Below, piece after piece: positions 1-7,399 of a stretch of DNA of 30,113 bases. The notes below the pieces were generated by a model. The model did not search any database and was not told the DNA's origin. It saw nothing but the letters and a program-made list of their open reading frames with translations. The position numbers were made by a program, and so were the translations under genes. Origin of the DNA: JAQVCM01 sp040403095 (GTDB lineage: Bacteria; Bacteroidota; Bacteroidia; Flavobacteriales_D; Crocinitomicaceae); assembly GCA_040403095.1 (NCBI GenBank), contig JBBALI010000042.1:1-30113 (forward strand), in the 5' to 3' direction. Each line of letters begins with the position of its first letter. The stretch's first letter is position 1.

Positions 1-363
1 TTTTCTCCTTTTTCCATAACGATAAAATTGTGTATCGCTATTTTAGGACTAGACAAAAAAAAGGTTAAAAAGGGGGACTTTGTATTCTTAGACCCTCCTT
101 ATACTGTTGCCCACAAACATAATGGATTTGTTAAATACAACCAAAAGATTTTTACTTGGGACGATCAGATAAAACTAAAAGAACTTGTTAAATATCTTGT
201 AAAAAAGGATGTAAAGTTCGTTTTAACCAATGCTTCCCATATTTCGATAGATACATTGTATAAAGACATAGGAAATCATACATTTTTACAAAGAGCAAGT
301 GTAATTGGTGGAAAAAATGCAAAGAGGGAGAACTACGAGGAGATATTAATAACTAATATATAA
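1..363 (+). CDS. D12-class DNA adenine N6-methyltransferase, C-terminal part (5' end outside window)
   Basis: The reading frame is open from base 1, so this is the tail of a longer gene; the TTG at 28 is not its true start. The DPPY motif, where the target adenine is flipped out and methylated from S-adenosylmethionine, is seen just after the stretch KKGDFVFL. It is followed by a helix-rich segment and the C-terminal pattern KRENYEEILITN, which resembles the Dam/DpnM family end (KRGKxxELLITN). The family methylates adenine in short sites such as GATC; the site here cannot be read. It lies 12 bases before a membrane-protein gene and close to a DGQHR gene, which suggests a modification or defence operon. 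No restriction endonuclease is visible, but one could lie upstream. The family call is firm; the role in defence is inference. Confidence 0.85.
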   Translation, partial: FSPFSITIKLCIAILGLDKKKVKKGDFVFLDPPYTVAHKHNGFVKYNQKIFTWDDQIKLKELVKYLVKKDVKFVLTNASHISIDTLYKDIGNHTFLQRASVIGGKNAKRENYEEILITNI

Positions 364-375
364 TAATTATTACTT

Positions 376-882
376 ATGGCCCGCATAATAAGTAGAAGAA
401 AACAACATTTTGAGAAAACAATAAAAAGTTTCTTGTATAGCATATTTGGCACAACAATGCCATTTATGCTTGTCGTATTAATTGGATTTCTACTAAACAA
501 AGGGGAAGTGGCAATTAATTTTTTAGATAAAGGAGAAGTATTATTATTTGCTGCTGGACTTTATACTGTTTCAATATACTTATTCGGTGAAAATAAGCCA
601 TCCATCGAAAAAACTTATGACAAGATATTAAGTAATATGACGGTGTATTTGCTAATTCTTACATCCGCCTCTTATACCGCAATATACATTGTGAAGGAGT
701 TTAATTTTGAAAGTGTAAATTTAAACATTTGTCTAATTAGGATAGTATCAATTGTACTTTTTATTGTTTCTGCCGTTGCAGTATATAGAAGTGTGTATAT
801 TGATTTTAAGAAGATATATCCAGATGTTGATATTACCCAAATAAGTAACGATGGAGTTAATGAAGTGCTCGAACAATTATAA
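376..882 (+). CDS. Hypothetical four-helix membrane protein in the methylase/DGQHR operon
   Basis: I do not recognise this 168-residue protein. It has a basic N-terminus (ARIISRRKQ) and four hydrophobic segments at about residues 19-40, 54-70, 88-106 and 118-141, then a short acidic hydrophilic tail. It is probably an inner-membrane protein. The ATG follows the methylase stop by 12 bases, and its own stop is 9 bases before the DGQHR gene, so all three are likely co-transcribed. No Shine-Dalgarno is seen, as is common in Bacteroidota. Small membrane proteins beside nucleic-acid-recognising proteins often act as membrane-damaging effectors in phage defence, but nothing in this sequence proves that role. 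Base composition is A+T-rich, like its neighbours. Confidence 0.75.
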   Translation: MARIISRRKQHFEKTIKSFLYSIFGTTMPFMLVVLIGFLLNKGEVAINFLDKGEVLLFAAGLYTVSIYLFGENKPSIEKTYDKILSNMTVYLLILTSASYTAIYIVKEFNFESVNLNICLIRIVSIVLFIVSAVAVYRSVYIDFKKIYPDVDITQISNDGVNEVLEQL

Positions 883-891
883 AGAAATCTG

Positions 892-2001
892 ATGGATACA
901 ATTATTTTTAAATGTTTAAAATGTAAACAACCCATTGGAGAGTTTTACATTGGTATAATGGATCACGATGATCTTATTAAGATTACCTATGCAGATGTTC
1001 GTAGATTGGAGCAAAATACAGAAAAAAGAGAGGTAGAAATATATACAGGCATACAAAGAGAACTGTCCAATAGTAGGGTTAGGGAAATTGGTAAATATGT
1101 AAACATGGTAGATGCAACTTTTCCCACAGGAGTTATTCTACATTTACATGCAAGAGATATAATTTCTTACGATGCCTCTACCGGTGAAATGAAATTGCCG
1201 TTTAGAGATAATATTGCTAAAGTCTTAGATGGACAACATAGGATTGCAGGCTTAGAGTGTTTCACAGGCGCAGACGATGCTTTCCAAATTAGTGTTACAA
1301 TATTTGTGGAGATGGAATTAGAAGACCAAGCCGTTGTATTTGCAACAATAAATAAAACGCAAACAAAGGTTAATAAATCTCTTGTACAAGATTTGTTTGA
1401 ATTTGCCACTCATAGAAGCCCACACAAAACAGCGCATAATGTTGTTAGAGCATTAAACCAAAAGGATGGAAGTCCTTTTAAAGATAAAATAAAAATACTT
1501 GGTACTGCTGATGATAAGGAGAAGGAAACAATAACACAATCGACATTTGCGGAAAAATTAATGAATTTATATTCCAAAGATTTAATGAGTGATAGAGATA
1601 TTTATAAAAGAGGTAGAAGACCCGATGTATTTAAAGATAAAGAATTACAAAAGAGGCCATTAAGAAACTTATTTATCAGCGAGGAAGATGCATTAATTGC
1701 TAAAATAATTTGGGAGTATTTTGATGCTATAAAAGAACGATGGCCAGAAGCTTGGGATGCTTCTGCAAGAACGGAAAGATTGCTTAATAAATCTACTGGT
1801 TTTGTTGCTCTTATGGATCTGTTTAAAGATGTTTATGTTCAAATTGGCAAAATAGGCCAGTTGGTTACTAAATCTGAATACACAGAGTATTTTAACAAAT
1901 CTAGTTTAAAGGACGAAGATTTTACTAAAACTACATTTATTCCAGGATCTGGAGGACAATCGAAACTTTACAAAATTCTGAAAGATGAATTAGGAGTTTA
2001 A
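892..2001 (+). CDS. DGQHR domain-containing protein (DndB/DpdB-like)
   Basis: The diagnostic DGQHR motif lies at residues 113-117 (bases 1228-1242), inside VLDGQHRIAGL. A second conserved-looking stretch, INKTQTKVNKSLVQ, follows at residues 153-166, and the N-terminus (QPIGEFYIG, then ADVRRLE) resembles DndB. The domain is ParB-related. DndB represses or modulates phosphorothioate DNA modification, and DpdB belongs to 7-deazaguanine DNA-modification systems. At 369 residues the length fits DndB. There are no visible dndCDE or dpd partners: the neighbours are an adenine methylase and a membrane protein. Cys8 and Cys11 form a CxxC near the N-terminus, of unknown meaning. The family assignment is good; a direct link to DNA sulfur modification is not supported here. 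Confidence 0.85.
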   Translation: MDTIIFKCLKCKQPIGEFYIGIMDHDDLIKITYADVRRLEQNTEKREVEIYTGIQRELSNSRVREIGKYVNMVDATFPTGVILHLHARDIISYDASTGEMKLPFRDNIAKVLDGQHRIAGLECFTGADDAFQISVTIFVEMELEDQAVVFATINKTQTKVNKSLVQDLFEFATHRSPHKTAHNVVRALNQKDGSPFKDKIKILGTADDKEKETITQSTFAEKLMNLYSKDLMSDRDIYKRGRRPDVFKDKELQKRPLRNLFISEEDALIAKIIWEYFDAIKERWPEAWDASARTERLLNKSTGFVALMDLFKDVYVQIGKIGQLVTKSEYTEYFNKSSLKDEDFTKTTFIPGSGGQSKLYKILKDELGV

Positions 2002-2052
2002 AATCTAAAAGCGTTCAAACAATAATTGGACTTTTGGATATTTTAAAATCTA

Positions 2053-2271
2053 ATGATTGACGACATAAATATTTTAATAAAAGTCGTCCAAATAGATTTA
2101 AATGGTTTTTTATATCTTTTCTATGGATCGGATAAATTGTGTTTCGAGGGAAACCATGAACGACGATACTTGTTTGTAAAATACTTATTAGATAAAAGAA
2201 TTTTAGAGATAAGCGTTAATTTAAGAAGGCGGTACCTTGGAAATGATATCGTTAGAGATTTGTCAAGTTAG
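2053..2271 (+). CDS. Small hypothetical protein downstream of the DGQHR gene
   Basis: A 72-residue ORF starts with ATG 51 bases after the DGQHR gene. It is mixed hydrophobic and basic (LRRRYLGNDIV near the end) with no signal peptide, no membrane helix and no motif I recognise. Its A+T-rich codon use matches the genes before it. The TTTAAAATCTAA stretch before its start repeats the sequence at the end of the DGQHR gene. It could be a real accessory gene of the island or a chance ORF. Confidence 0.35.
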   Translation: MIDDINILIKVVQIDLNGFLYLFYGSDKLCFEGNHERRYLFVKYLLDKRILEISVNLRRRYLGNDIVRDLSS

Positions 2272-2311
2272 CAGTATAAATCTTGAGTCGAGAAAATAAG
2301 GTATATACTAG

Positions 2312-2602
2312 GGTTTGCGGATTCCACTTACAATCCAGCCAAAGAAGTATTTTTTTTTGCTAAATACAGCCCCCTTACCAAAGGCAGATATTGTATTTTT
2401 CAATTCTCCCCTGACAAGTCGCGAATGGACAAAAATGAGTTATGCATATAAAGCACGAGGTGATGAAGCATATATTTGCTTTGGAGCATTTCAAAATTCA
2501 AATCATAAAAAGTTGAATATTAAACCTTCAATAAAAAAACGACCGCAATACGGAGATGGATCTGCCTACCTTATTGATTGCGTGTTTTTAGGTTTAAAAT
2601 GA
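2312..2602 (+). pseudogene. Remnant of an OmpA-family outer-membrane protein
   Basis: The frame opens right after a TAG stop and has no ATG near its beginning, only a TTG. The translation contains APLPKADIVFFNSPL, then WTKMSYAYKARGDEAYICFG, ending in GDGSAYLIDCVFL. This order matches a segment common in large Bacteroidota OmpA-type proteins: a 'W-x-kisgxyxAxGGEkYltIGNF' strand followed by 'YYxIDDV'. Those proteins have an N-terminal signal and a C-terminal peptidoglycan-binding OmpA domain; both are absent here. The usual GGE is RGDE. I read it as a decayed internal fragment, possibly left by an insertion or rearrangement that brought in the methylase island. The family link is by pattern only. 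Confidence 0.5.
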
Positions 2603-2672
2603 TGTAGGAACGTTACATTTTATCGCCTTTTAAAATAAAGTGAAGTGGAATTAATATAAACGTAGATGATTG

Positions 2673-3113
2673 ATGAAAAAACAACAATTAAAAAATAAAG
2701 TACTGCTTTTGTTCTCACTTTTGTTCAGTATTACTTCATGCAAGAATGAATATTTCGATTTTGCAAAAAAGTTGGAAATTGAAATAAATCAGATTGCAAG
2801 TAAAAATGGTTCTAAAGAAATCATTATTGATAGTGATAAGCTTATAATTAATCGCAATGCGGATCCTACCACAATGCGATTAAAGTATGATACAATCGTT
2901 GATGAGATAATTAATGAAAAAGATTTTATTGTAGTCGAATATTTAAATAAAAAGCGAAGTTTACAAAGAGTGGAAGCTAATGATTTTAAATTTTCAAATA
3001 TTATAATTTCGGGGGAAACATATGTAAAAGGAGACACTATGGTAATAAAATGGCTAGGTTGTGATAATGTATCCGATAATTTTTCATGTGAAATAAAAAT
3101 TAAGAAAAAGTAA
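2673..3113 (+). CDS. Small hypothetical lipoprotein
   Basis: I chose the ATG at 2673; the frame could also begin at a TTG one codon earlier. The N-terminus is a lipoprotein signal: basic MKKQQLKNK, a hydrophobic run, then the lipobox ITSC about 24 residues in. The mature part, about 120 residues, is lysine-rich and ends in KIKKK, with no domain I recognise. It is probably anchored to the cell envelope. It is as A+T-rich as the genes upstream and contrasts with the RRM gene that follows. An antisense ORF of similar length covers it, but the lipoprotein signal makes the plus strand the better choice. Confidence 0.7.
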   Translation: MKKQQLKNKVLLLFSLLFSITSCKNEYFDFAKKLEIEINQIASKNGSKEIIIDSDKLIINRNADPTTMRLKYDTIVDEIINEKDFIVVEYLNKKRSLQRVEANDFKFSNIIISGETYVKGDTMVIKWLGCDNVSDNFSCEIKIKKK

Positions 3114-3130
3114 AATACAAAAACAATCAT

Positions 3131-3220
3131 TACACCCCTAGCCCCATAAATGCGGCATTTCCCAATCCAGTTAGCAATCGGGACGGGAATACAGCGGTTT
3201 GCTGAAAATAGCTTCTACTA
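3131..3220 (+). ncRNA. Degenerate Flavobacteriia intergenic structured element (Flavo-1-like)
   Basis: The order CACCCCTAGCCCC, GCGGCAT, ATACAGCGG, TTTGCTG, ATAGCTTCTA follows the layout of a structured intergenic element recurrent in Flavobacteriia genomes, where a 'TAGCCCCGAT...' 5' part pairs with '...AGCGGGA-TAGC' at the 3' end. From memory this resembles the Flavo-1 RNA motif. The match here is partial and the outer pairing is weak (CTAGC with GCT...TAG), so it may be a decayed copy. It lies between the lipoprotein and the RRM promoter. Confidence 0.3.
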
Positions 3221-3284
3221 AAAATACTTATTTCACCAAAAATCATCCATTTTCACCAAAAAATGCGTTCCTAGCAATAATAAA

Positions 3285-3317
3285 TTTGTACAATCAAAAC
3301 ACTTTTGCTTACATTTG
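3285..3317 (+). promoter_or_regulatory. Putative Bacteroidota-type promoter of the RRM gene
   Basis: TTTG at 3285-3288 and TACATTTG at 3310-3317 are separated by 21 bases. The second element matches TAnnTTTG exactly and the spacing fits the Bacteroidota -33/-7 layout. Transcription would begin near 3323, giving a leader of about 43 bases. Confidence 0.55.
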
Positions 3318-3331
3318 CTTTTTTTAGGTAC

Positions 3332-3357
3332 TAATCATTCAGGTGATTACTTTTTTT
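3332..3357 (+). terminator. Attenuator-like hairpin in the RRM gene leader
   Basis: TAATCA (3332-3337) pairs with TGATTA (3344-3349) across a 6-base loop, then one C and seven T. The stem is short and A+T-rich, but the run of T placed right after it has the shape of an intrinsic terminator. It lies between the predicted promoter and the ATG at 3366, so it could limit read-through into the RNA-binding-protein gene or fold in response to cold or to the protein itself. The regulatory role is inference. Confidence 0.35.
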
Positions 3358-3365
3358 ATTTTTAG

Positions 3366-3785
3366 ATGACGAATATTTTTATTGCAAATTTAGATTGGGA
3401 TATTACTTCCGATGACTTAACAGCAACCTTTTCTTCTTTCGGAGAAGTTACATACGCACATGTTGTTTTTGATAAGATGACCAAAAAATCTAAAGGTTTT
3501 GGTTATGTGGAAATGGAAACTACTGATGGCGCAATCGCTGCGATTGAAGCGTTGAATGGAATGGACATTAATGGTCGTAAATTAGATGTAAAAATTGCTT
3601 CCCCAAAGGGAAATCGTCCTGAGAAAAAAGTTTTTGAAAAGAAACCTTTTGAGAAAAAACCGTTCGAAAAAAGACCTTTTGAAAAAAGACCTTATCCTGC
3701 TGGTGCAAAACCCACTTTCAACAGTGAAAGAACAGCAAACACAAGTTCAGAGGAAAGAAAACCATTCAGAAAAAGAGAAGATTAA
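3366..3785 (+). CDS. RRM-domain RNA-binding protein with a basic repeat tail
   Basis: A single RNA recognition motif fills residues 1-80. RNP2 is IFIANL (4-9) and RNP1 is KGFGYVEM (43-50), with both aromatic positions (F45, Y47) kept and Met where an aromatic usually ends the motif. The tail from residue 89 repeats PFEKK/PFEKR about four times and is strongly basic, as in bacterial and cyanobacterial Rbp-type proteins. It likely binds single-stranded RNA in the cytoplasm, for instance as an RNA chaperone during stress or cold; that role comes from the family. It has its own predicted promoter and a hairpin in its leader. Confidence 0.9.
   Translation: MTNIFIANLDWDITSDDLTATFSSFGEVTYAHVVFDKMTKKSKGFGYVEMETTDGAIAAIEALNGMDINGRKLDVKIASPKGNRPEKKVFEKKPFEKKPFEKRPFEKRPYPAGAKPTFNSERTANTSSEERKPFRKRED
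3630..3695 (+). repeat. 15-base tandem repeat coding the (P)FEKK/R tail
   Basis: About four units of 15 bases (CCTTTTGAAAAAAGA and variants) lie in frame within the RRM gene and encode PFEKK/PFEKR. Third-position differences between units suggest they are not very recent copies. Unit number may vary between strains. Confidence 0.75.
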
Positions 3786-3861
3786 TTTTTCGATTCGCTG
3801 AAATCCATTTGCCATTCAGAGTCGTAAGTAGTCTGCTCATTTTCTATTTAAAAGAAAGAAT

Positions 3862-4230
3862 ATGATGTTTAAACGCTTAGGTTCAATTTGTTTCGCAATC
3901 GCATTTTTATTGGCAATTGTAGTTTTTACAAATTATGGTGCAAAAATCATTCCGCGTGAAATCGCGAAAATTGGAATGATTATCGTCGGAGGAATCGCGT
4001 TACTCATGAATTTAATTTCTTTTAGATTTGATAAATCTTCCGAAAATAATCCAGTCTATTGGATTGGAAGCGTGGGTATTTTTGTTGGATTAATACTAAA
4101 AATGAATTATTTTCCCTACGATGAATATATACTAATAGCTGGTATTTTTATTGTTGGACTTTCATTTTTTTACAATCCTTTTGCTAAAAATAACGTAACG
4201 CAAAAAGACGATGAACTTTTGGATCAGTAA
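3862..4230 (+). CDS. Small four-helix membrane protein, GldL-like pattern
   Basis: The 122-residue protein has hydrophobic segments at about residues 7-24, 36-54, 65-81 and 88-105 and a short acidic tail. The part GLILKMNYFPYDEYILIAG recalls the 'K-hxhxPxxxxhLIxG' helix pair of the gliding motor protein GldL and of small Bacteroidota GldL-related proteins. It is far too short to be GldL itself, and the two-helix similarity is weak evidence of function. The ATG at 3862 is followed by a second ATG. Its last 20 bases overlap the start of the SpoIIE-phosphatase gene, so the two are probably translationally coupled. Confidence 0.65.
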   Translation: MMFKRLGSICFAIAFLLAIVVFTNYGAKIIPREIAKIGMIIVGGIALLMNLISFRFDKSSENNPVYWIGSVGIFVGLILKMNYFPYDEYILIAGIFIVGLSFFYNPFAKNNVTQKDDELLDQ

Positions 4231-6334
4231 GACACAAAATAAGGTATTTAAAATTTCTCCAAATATCCTTTTTCTCGCAATTTGCTTGGTGTCAACAACA
4301 TCCTTTTTTGCCCAAAAAGCGGTAAAACTTGATCGACAAAATCCAAATAAAATTGAATTAACCGACAATAATTTTTGGTTTTGGGAAGCAAAATTATCGA
4401 AAGAAAATGACTTGAATACTGCGCTAAATGCTGGTTCTAAATTTCAAACCCTGCCCAATCTTTACCCCAATTTTGGTTTTGTGATGCATGACGTTTGGTT
4501 TAGATTTGTACTTCGAAACGAAAGTACTGATACCATTCAAACTTTATTAAGTGTGAGCAATCCTAACATGGATGAAATTGATTTATATCAAAAATCTATT
4601 AATAGAACCTGGAAAAATATTGCTCAATTAGGCGACAATCGACCTGCTGAAAACCGAAAATTTGTCAATAGAAATTATATCATGCCAATATATTTGTTGC
4701 CGCATGCAACAGATACTTTTTTACTTCGCACAAACAATGGTGGCGAGCAATTTCACTTCATGCCTGCATTAGTAACCAATCAATTTTTCTTGCAAGATGA
4801 TGCCAATACCCAACTTTTCTTCGGCATTTATTTTGGAATAATCGCATTCATCATCATTTTTAACCTCTTTTCTTATTTCGCCTTGAAAGACAAAAACGCA
4901 CTATGGTATGCGTCTTATGTTTTCTCCTTTGGAATGTTGAATGTTTCCCTGCTAGGCATTGGTTCCTACTATTTTTGGAGTGGAATTTACTTGGTTGACA
5001 GAACAAATCCATTTTTTGCATCTACTAGTTTACTCTTTTTGCTCTATTTCTGTATGGGCTATTTGAAAACCAAAATCAATCTTCCCAAAACACACAAATT
5101 ATTTAGATTTTTCCTTTTTTTCGCTTATGCTTTTGCAATCTGTTCATTAATACCAGGCGAAACATTTTATCGGATTTCTGTCTTAGGAATCAACGGAGTT
5201 ACTTTGATTTTGAATATTCTAATAATCCCAATCGCTTATGTTGCGATAAGAGAAAAAATTCAAGAGGCCAAATTGTTTTTAATTGCCTTCACAATGCTTG
5301 CCATCACCGTTTTTGGTTTCATTTTGAAAAATTTTGGTTTGGCGCCATCCAACTTTTTGACTGATTTTGGTATGCAAATTGGCTCGTCTCTGGAAGCGAT
5401 TTTGTTGAGTATTGGTATTGTGTTAAAATACAAAACAACGCGTGAAACAGCTCTGAAAAGTCTGAAAGATTTGAATGACTTGACTGAACAAGCGAATGTG
5501 GTTTTGGAGCAAAAAGTGACTGAAAGAACACAAGAAGTTGAAAGTCAAAAATCGCTTTTAGAATATAAAAATGGTGAAATTTTGAGCAGCATCAATTATG
5601 CAAAACGCATACAAGATTCATTGTTGCCATCCAAAAGTACTTTTCTAAATGCGTTGCCCAATTCGGCCCTTTGGTATGCGCCGAAAGATATTGTTGCTGG
5701 TGATTTTTATTGGGTACAAAATCTGGAAATCAACAATCAAAAATGGACATTTTTTGCAGTTGGCGATTGCACTGGACATGGCGTTCCTGGTGCGATGATG
5801 AGTGTTTTGTGCTTCAATGCACTAGAATCTGCATTGAAAGAAATTAACGCCCCAAATCCTGGATTATTACTCGAAAAAGCAGCGGTTTATCTAACCAAAA
5901 ACCTGCACAACGAAAATCAAGATTTGGCTGATGGAATGGATATTTCTGTGGCTTGCATCGATTTTGAAACCAAACAATTATTTTGGGCAGGAGCAAATAA
6001 TCCACTGTGGATTTTAAGAAACGAAAAAGTCATTCAATACACAGCAACTAAACGTCCTGTTGGGAAAACGGATGTCAAAACGCCTTTTGAAAGTCATGAA
6101 ATTGAATTAGTACCAAAAGACACGTTGTTTCTATTTTCAGATGGATATGTGGATCAATTTGGTGGCGAACAAAACAAAAAATTCAAACGAAACAATTTCA
6201 TTCAACTGATTCAAAAACATGCTAAATTGCCTATTCATGGTTTAATGAATCAAATCAAACAAACGCATTTCGACTGGAAAGGCAATGAAGAACAAGTGGA
6301 TGACATTTGTGTGATGCTTGTTGAAATTGACTGA
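4211..6334 (+). CDS. 7TMR-DISM membrane receptor with SpoIIE-type PP2C phosphatase domain
   Basis: The protein has a signal peptide (cut near SFFAQ, residue 35), an extracytoplasmic 7TMR-DISM-type domain (about 45-190), seven membrane helices (about 200-405), a short coiled coil (about 410-465) and a SpoIIE/PP2C serine phosphatase domain (about 480-707). Metal-binding acidic residues are in place: D498 in AGDFYW, D519 in VGDCTGHG, D644 in FSDGYVD and D697/D698 in VDDIC. Such proteins sense a ligand outside the inner membrane and dephosphorylate a partner, often an anti-sigma antagonist. No anti-sigma or STAS gene is adjacent, so the partner is encoded elsewhere. The start overlaps the preceding gene. 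Its stop is 14 bases from the convergent menC stop. Confidence 0.88.
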   Translation: MNFWISKTQNKVFKISPNILFLAICLVSTTSFFAQKAVKLDRQNPNKIELTDNNFWFWEAKLSKENDLNTALNAGSKFQTLPNLYPNFGFVMHDVWFRFVLRNESTDTIQTLLSVSNPNMDEIDLYQKSINRTWKNIAQLGDNRPAENRKFVNRNYIMPIYLLPHATDTFLLRTNNGGEQFHFMPALVTNQFFLQDDANTQLFFGIYFGIIAFIIIFNLFSYFALKDKNALWYASYVFSFGMLNVSLLGIGSYYFWSGIYLVDRTNPFFASTSLLFLLYFCMGYLKTKINLPKTHKLFRFFLFFAYAFAICSLIPGETFYRISVLGINGVTLILNILIIPIAYVAIREKIQEAKLFLIAFTMLAITVFGFILKNFGLAPSNFLTDFGMQIGSSLEAILLSIGIVLKYKTTRETALKSLKDLNDLTEQANVVLEQKVTERTQEVESQKSLLEYKNGEILSSINYAKRIQDSLLPSKSTFLNALPNSALWYAPKDIVAGDFYWVQNLEINNQKWTFFAVGDCTGHGVPGAMMSVLCFNALESALKEINAPNPGLLLEKAAVYLTKNLHNENQDLADGMDISVACIDFETKQLFWAGANNPLWILRNEKVIQYTATKRPVGKTDVKTPFESHEIELVPKDTLFLFSDGYVDQFGGEQNKKFKRNNFIQLIQKHAKLPIHGLMNQIKQTHFDWKGNEEQVDDICVMLVEID

Positions 6335-6348
6335 TAATTAAAAATAAA

Positions 6349-7395
6349 TCATCTAGTCATTTCCAAAAAACCGCCTTTGGTGAGCAATTTAGTCGGTGTA
6401 TTCTCCACATACAAACCACCCGTTCCCAAGCCTTGAAAAAGTAAATTTTCATACGTTGAAGTAAATTGCGCAATGTGATTCAAACCAACGTTGGACTCCA
6501 AAGCAGATGTAATCCACCAGGGAATATTCAATTTTTCAGCAATTTCAATCCAAGTTTTTGTTCCTGCAATTCCTCCGTGCAAACTGGGTTTCAAAATGAT
6601 GTATTGGGGTTGAATAGTTTCCAATAAATTTCGTTTCGCATCCAAATTGTGAATGCCAATCAATTCCTCGTCCAACGCAATCGGCAAAGGAGAATTTTGA
6701 CACAATTGCGACATCGCTTCCAATTGATTTACTTGAATTGGTTGTTCGATTGAATGAATTTCCAAAGTCGATAATTGAATCAATCTTTCCAACACTTCAG
6801 CGACAGAAAAAGCACCGTTTGCATCGACGCGCAATGTCAATTGATCCGCAGGAAAACGCTGGCGCAAAGATTCCAAAATTTCAAATTCTTTGTCAAATTC
6901 TATGGCGCCAATCTTCATTTTGATACAACGATATCCTTCTTGCAATTTATCCTCAATTTGCGCTTGCATATAAGCTTCATCGCCCATCCAAATCAATCCG
7001 TTAATTGGGATTTTAGTTTCACTTCGGGTAAACGATGTATCGTAAAATAGCGATTTTCCACCATTTCTTAAATCCAATAAAGCGGTTTCAATTCCGAAAA
7101 CGATAGAAGGAAATTCGACGATTTCTGCACACAAACTTTCGATTGATTCAAAAGTGGAAGTACTTAAATTAATCTGATCGCAACAAGTTTTTACCTGTTT
7201 TTCATATTGATCAAAATCAACAAAATCGGGCGAAAGTCCTGGAATAATACTGCATTCTCCCAAACCAATTACAGAAGGATTTTCGGAATCTGAGAGTGAA
7301 ATAAACCACGCATGTTTTTCGGTCAATACTCCCCTACTCGTTCCACTTGGTCGCTTGAAGTGAAAAGTTTTTTTCTCGAATGTCGCGCGAATCAT
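6349..7395 (-). CDS. menC: o-Succinylbenzoate synthase, enolase superfamily
   Basis: I chose the ATG at 7393-7395 (MIRATFEKK); a longer frame reaching 7467 runs back into menA with an arginine/leucine-rich leader unlike the family. The resulting 348 residues show the enolase-superfamily catalytic set: K159 and K161 (IKMKIG), D191 (LRVDANG), E217 (SIEQP), D242 (ALDEE) and K269 (ILKPS). This enzyme dehydrates SHCHC to o-succinylbenzoate in menaquinone synthesis. Dipeptide epimerases and muconate-lactonising enzymes share the fold, but the adjacent menA supports MenC. The gene starts 4 bases after the menA stop, so the two form an operon. Confidence 0.88.
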   Translation of the reverse strand: MIRATFEKKTFHFKRPSGTSRGVLTEKHAWFISLSDSENPSVIGLGECSIIPGLSPDFVDFDQYEKQVKTCCDQINLSTSTFESIESLCAEIVEFPSIVFGIETALLDLRNGGKSLFYDTSFTRSETKIPINGLIWMGDEAYMQAQIEDKLQEGYRCIKMKIGAIEFDKEFEILESLRQRFPADQLTLRVDANGAFSVAEVLERLIQLSTLEIHSIEQPIQVNQLEAMSQLCQNSPLPIALDEELIGIHNLDAKRNLLETIQPQYIILKPSLHGGIAGTKTWIEIAEKLNIPWWITSALESNVGLNHIAQFTSTYENLLFQGLGTGGLYVENTPTKLLTKGGFLEMTR

Positions 7396-7399
7396 CGAA

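Noticed and set aside
2789..3130. 113-residue ORF on the minus strand opposite the small lipoprotein
   Set aside because: It is low-complexity Ile/Ser/Leu-rich as expected for an A+T-rich antisense frame, while the plus strand has a clear lipoprotein signal.
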